A stretch of 64,000 nucleotides of DNA from an uncultured Prolixibacteraceae bacterium (lineage in GTDB: Bacteria; Bacteroidota; Bacteroidia; Bacteroidales; Prolixibacteraceae). Both the position numbers and the translations under genes were made by a program. The notes under the pieces were generated by a model that saw only the letters and a program-made list of their open reading frames with translations, did no database searches and was not told where the DNA came from. Within the stretch, counting starts at the first letter, position 1; the number at the start of each line of letters is the position of its first letter. The stretch covers positions 1-64,000 of the forward strand of contig CALGIG010000048.1 in NCBI GenBank assembly GCA_937915865.1, read 5' to 3'. This document shows, piece by piece, positions 61,747 through 64,000 of this stretch.

Positions 61747-63660
61747 TTATTTTTTCACTTCAACCAGCGCACCATCAATTATCTTGTTTACAACTTCTTC
61801 GTCGAGCAAAGTGGTAGTATCGCCCAAGTTGCTTGCATCGCCTTCAGCAACTTTCCGCAATATACGCCGCATAATTTTTCCCGAACGTGTTTTAGGTAAT
61901 CCCGGAACAAGCTGAACCAAATCGGGTCGTGCAAACGGACCTATCATATTGGAAACAGCCATTTTTATGCTTTTCCTAATGCCTTCTTCACCACCGGTAG
62001 AAAGCTCACCACAAACAACAAAGGCATAAATACCTTGTCCTTTAATCGGGTGTGGATAACCAACTACAGCCGATTCGTTTACCAACGGGTGCGCATTGAT
62101 GGCATTTTCAATCTCGGCAGTTCCCAAGCGATGCCCGGAAACGTTGATTACATCATCAACCCGGCCAAGTATCCGATAATAACCATCTTCGTCGCGCTGA
62201 ACACCATCTCCGGTAAAATACAGGTTTCGATACGATGAGAAATACGTTTGACGAAATCGCTCGTGGTCGCCCCAAATTGTTCGTGCCATTCCCGGCCATG
62301 GAAATTTGATACACAAATTTCCCTTCACGCTGTTTCCTTGCAATTCTTTTCCTTCGGCATCAACAATAATGGGTTGAATTCCGGGCAAAGGCAAAGTTGC
62401 AAACGAGGGTTTTGTTGGTATTATTCCAGGAAGCGGGCTAATCATCACTCCGCCGGTTTCGGTTTGCCACCAGGTATCAACAATCGGACAACGGTTGCGC
62501 CCAATATGATCGTGATACCAATGCCAGGCTTCCTCGTTGATCGGCTCACCAACGGTTCCAAGTACTTTCAGCGACGATAAATCCTTGCTGATGACAAAGT
62601 CGTTGCCCATGGCCAAAAGCGAGCGAATGGCGGTTGGTGCAGTATAAAATTGGTTCACTTTGTATTTATCTACAATGTCCCAAAAACGTCCGGCATCTGG
62701 CCAGGTTGGAACACCTTCAAACATCAATGTTTGAGCGCCATTCAGCAAAGGCCCGTAAACAATATAGGAGTGGCCGGTAATCCAGCCAATATCTGCAGTG
62801 CAGAAGTAAACATCTCCGGCATTGTATTGAAATACATTTTTGAAAGTATATGCCGAATAAACCATATAGCCGGCAGTAGTGTGAACAATACCTTTGGGTT
62901 TACCTGTTGAGCCGGAAGTATACAGAATAAATAGAATATCTTCGGCATCCATTTCTTCTGCTTCACATAAATCTGATTGTCCTTTAATGGCATCGTGCCA
63001 CCAGATGTCGCGTCCGGCAACCATGTTTACCGGAAGTTTTGTTCGCTGGTAAACAACCACCGTTTGCTTTATCGGGCAATTTTTCAGCGCTTCGTCAACA
63101 ATGTCTTTTAAAGGCGTAATTTTCTCTCCACGGAAGCCACCATCGGCTGTCAACACCACTTTCGATTCAGCATCATTAATTCGATCGGCCAGCGATGCTG
63201 CCGAAAAGCCTGCAAATACTACAGAATGAATGGCTCCAATTCTGGCACAGGCCAACATTGCAATGGTCAGTTCAGGAATCATTGGCATATAAATGGCCAC
63301 TCGATCGCCTTTTTTTACACCGAGACTTTTGAGCGTATTTGCAAACCGGTTTACCTCAGCGGAAAGCTCTGCATAAGTAAGTGTTCGACCAGCCTCGTCG
63401 GGATTATTGGGTTCCCAGATAATGGCAGGTTGATTGCCAATTGTGTATAAGTTTTTTTCAAAAATGTTTTCGGTAATATTGAGTTTACCTCCTGAATACC
63501 ATTTTACCGATGGACCTTCAAATTCCCAATCTAAAGTTTTATCACATCGCTTTCGCCAATAGAAGCTTTCGGCTGCCTCCGCCCAAAAGGCTTCAGGATT
63601 GGCCAGACTTTTCTGATACTCGTGGATATAACCGCCTAAACTGTGAATTTTTGGTACCAT
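61747..63660 (-). CDS. acs: Acetyl-CoA synthetase
   Basis: This 637-aa protein activates acetate with ATP and CoA. It has the AMP-binding P-loop YTSGSTGKPKGIVHT near residue 260, DTWWQTETGG, YFTGDGVQRDEDGYYRILGR and the C-terminal KTRSGKIMRRILRK with the regulatory Lys. The length is normal. It stands alone on the minus strand, with the beta-lactamase convergent to it. Confidence 0.96.
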   Translation of the reverse strand: MVPKIHSLGGYIHEYQKSLANPEAFWAEAAESFYWRKRCDKTLDWEFEGPSVKWYSGGKLNITENIFEKNLYTIGNQPAIIWEPNNPDEAGRTLTYAELSAEVNRFANTLKSLGVKKGDRVAIYMPMIPELTIAMLACARIGAIHSVVFAGFSAASLADRINDAESKVVLTADGGFRGEKITPLKDIVDEALKNCPIKQTVVVYQRTKLPVNMVAGRDIWWHDAIKGQSDLCEAEEMDAEDILFILYTSGSTGKPKGIVHTTAGYMVYSAYTFKNVFQYNAGDVYFCTADIGWITGHSYIVYGPLLNGAQTLMFEGVPTWPDAGRFWDIVDKYKVNQFYTAPTAIRSLLAMGNDFVISKDLSSLKVLGTVGEPINEEAWHWYHDHIGRNRCPIVDTWWQTETGGVMISPLPGIIPTKPSFATLPLPGIQPIIVDAEGKELQGNSVKGNLCIKFPWPGMARTIWGDHERFRQTYFSSYRNLYFTGDGVQRDEDGYYRILGRVDDVINVSGHRLGTAEIENAINAHPLVNESAVVGYPHPIKGQGIYAFVVCGELSTGGEEGIRKSIKMAVSNMIGPFARPDLVQLVPGLPKTRSGKIMRRILRKVAEGDASNLGDTTTLLDEEVVNKIIDGALVEVKK

Positions 63661-63843
63661 TGCTGATTAAATTAGATTATTAGAAAAAGATTCTTTAGTC
63701 TGAAATAATACAAAAACAAGTGACATGAAATTTAGTTGAAAAACAATGTGTTGAATTTTCAATCACTTGTAAAGTTCTCTCAGAGACAACCTAACGAACA
63801 ATGGCGTTGGTATTTACAGAAAGTGCATGAAGTTGAATATCTA

Positions 63844-64000
63844 TCACTTAGCCTGAATACAATACAGACTTTTGTCTGTCCGCAATAAAATCTGGTTGCG
63901 AAGAATAGCGGGTGTTGCAAATACTTCGCCCGGAAGTTTATTTTCTGCAACTATTTCAAATTTCGTTCCTTCTTTTATTACTGTAGCTTCTCCTTTTCCT
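63844..64000 (-). CDS. PQQ-like beta-propeller protein, C-terminal part (runs off the window)
   Basis: The minus strand from the window end to the stop TGA at 63844-63846 encodes a tail with FEIVAENKLPGEVFATPAIL and ILLRTDKSLYCIQAK, the repeat of PQQ-like beta-propeller proteins (quinoprotein or outer-membrane-assembly type). The upstream part is outside the window. The function is unknown. Confidence 0.7.
   Translation of the reverse strand, partial: GKGEATVIKEGTKFEIVAENKLPGEVFATPAILRNQILLRTDKSLYCIQAK

Noticed and set aside
1..64000. CRISPR arrays, rRNA genes or a prophage
   Set aside because: No regularly spaced repeats, no rRNA-like sequence and no phage structural genes were seen anywhere in the window.

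Overview
The window looks like chromosomal DNA of an anaerobic or facultative Bacteroidota, probably a Marinilabiliales/Prolixibacteraceae-type organism (the lineage is inferred). The evidence is repeated TAnnTTTG promoter -7 boxes, weak Shine-Dalgarno signals, Bacteroidota-restricted families (DUF4831, DUF2723, DUF5009-like, DUF1080), moderate A+T content and genes packed on both strands.

Layout. 0.2-7.5 kb: tRNA-Lys, an SDR oxidoreductase, a YbgC-type thioesterase, a LysE exporter, esterase, NUDIX, aminopeptidase P and a Tat-exported sugar isomerase-like protein. 8.0-14.0 kb (minus): a five-gene operon of secreted hydrolases, an aldo/keto reductase and a carboxymuconolactone-decarboxylase-like protein, with a frameshifted cupin lipoprotein at its end. 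It is divergent from an AraC-type regulator (14.2-15.1 kb). 15.1-16.0 kb: mobile-element debris. 16.0-35.3 kb: the centre of interest, a sulfur/redox island. 35.2-36.9 kb: a broken MBL-fold gene, a multi-hairpin repeat, a decayed group II intron and gene fragments. 37-64 kb: ordinary genes (dnaK, panB, an RluA-type pseudouridine synthase, a GH3/beta-lactamase fusion, a DUF2723 protein, pepD, MFS and POT transporters, DUF4831, nnr, a class D beta-lactamase, acs) ending in a partial PQQ-like beta-propeller gene.

The island has three parts. (1) 16.0-20.1 kb: a membrane-anchored octaheme cytochrome of the tetrathionate-reductase family, a cytochrome b partner, and a YeeE/YedE sulfur transporter in two halves, the second fused to a rhodanese-like domain. 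(2) 20.2-24.9 kb: two mirrored modules, each with a UPF0251/DUF134 HTH protein carrying a Cys-rich tail plus a NifX-like protein, divergent from a peroxiredoxin operon. One peroxiredoxin has lost its peroxidatic Cys; the other is paired with a thioferritin-like protein. (3) 24.9-35.2 kb: a long co-directional series with two DUF5320 proteins, a third NifX/Orp-like protein, a DUF89 protein, twin MinD-type ATPases with inserted 2[4Fe-4S] ferredoxin domains, peptide deformylase, Mrp/ApbC, a thioesterase, TrmO, a C_GCAxxG_C_C protein, CoA-disulfide reductase fused to rhodanese, a thioredoxin-like protein and HdrC-HdrB.

A 16-bp palindrome, ATGAGCA-N2-TGCTCAT, occurs perfectly before the octaheme gene and before the first DUF134 gene, and in degenerate form before the second. 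It sits next to or over recognisable promoters. I infer one regulon controlled by the DUF134 proteins, joining quinone-linked sulfur-compound reduction, sulfur import, sulfane-sulfur/thiol-disulfide handling, oxidative protection and an ORP-like Fe-S/metal-cluster ATPase system. The individual families are known. This combination and its operator are the best candidate for an undescribed system here.
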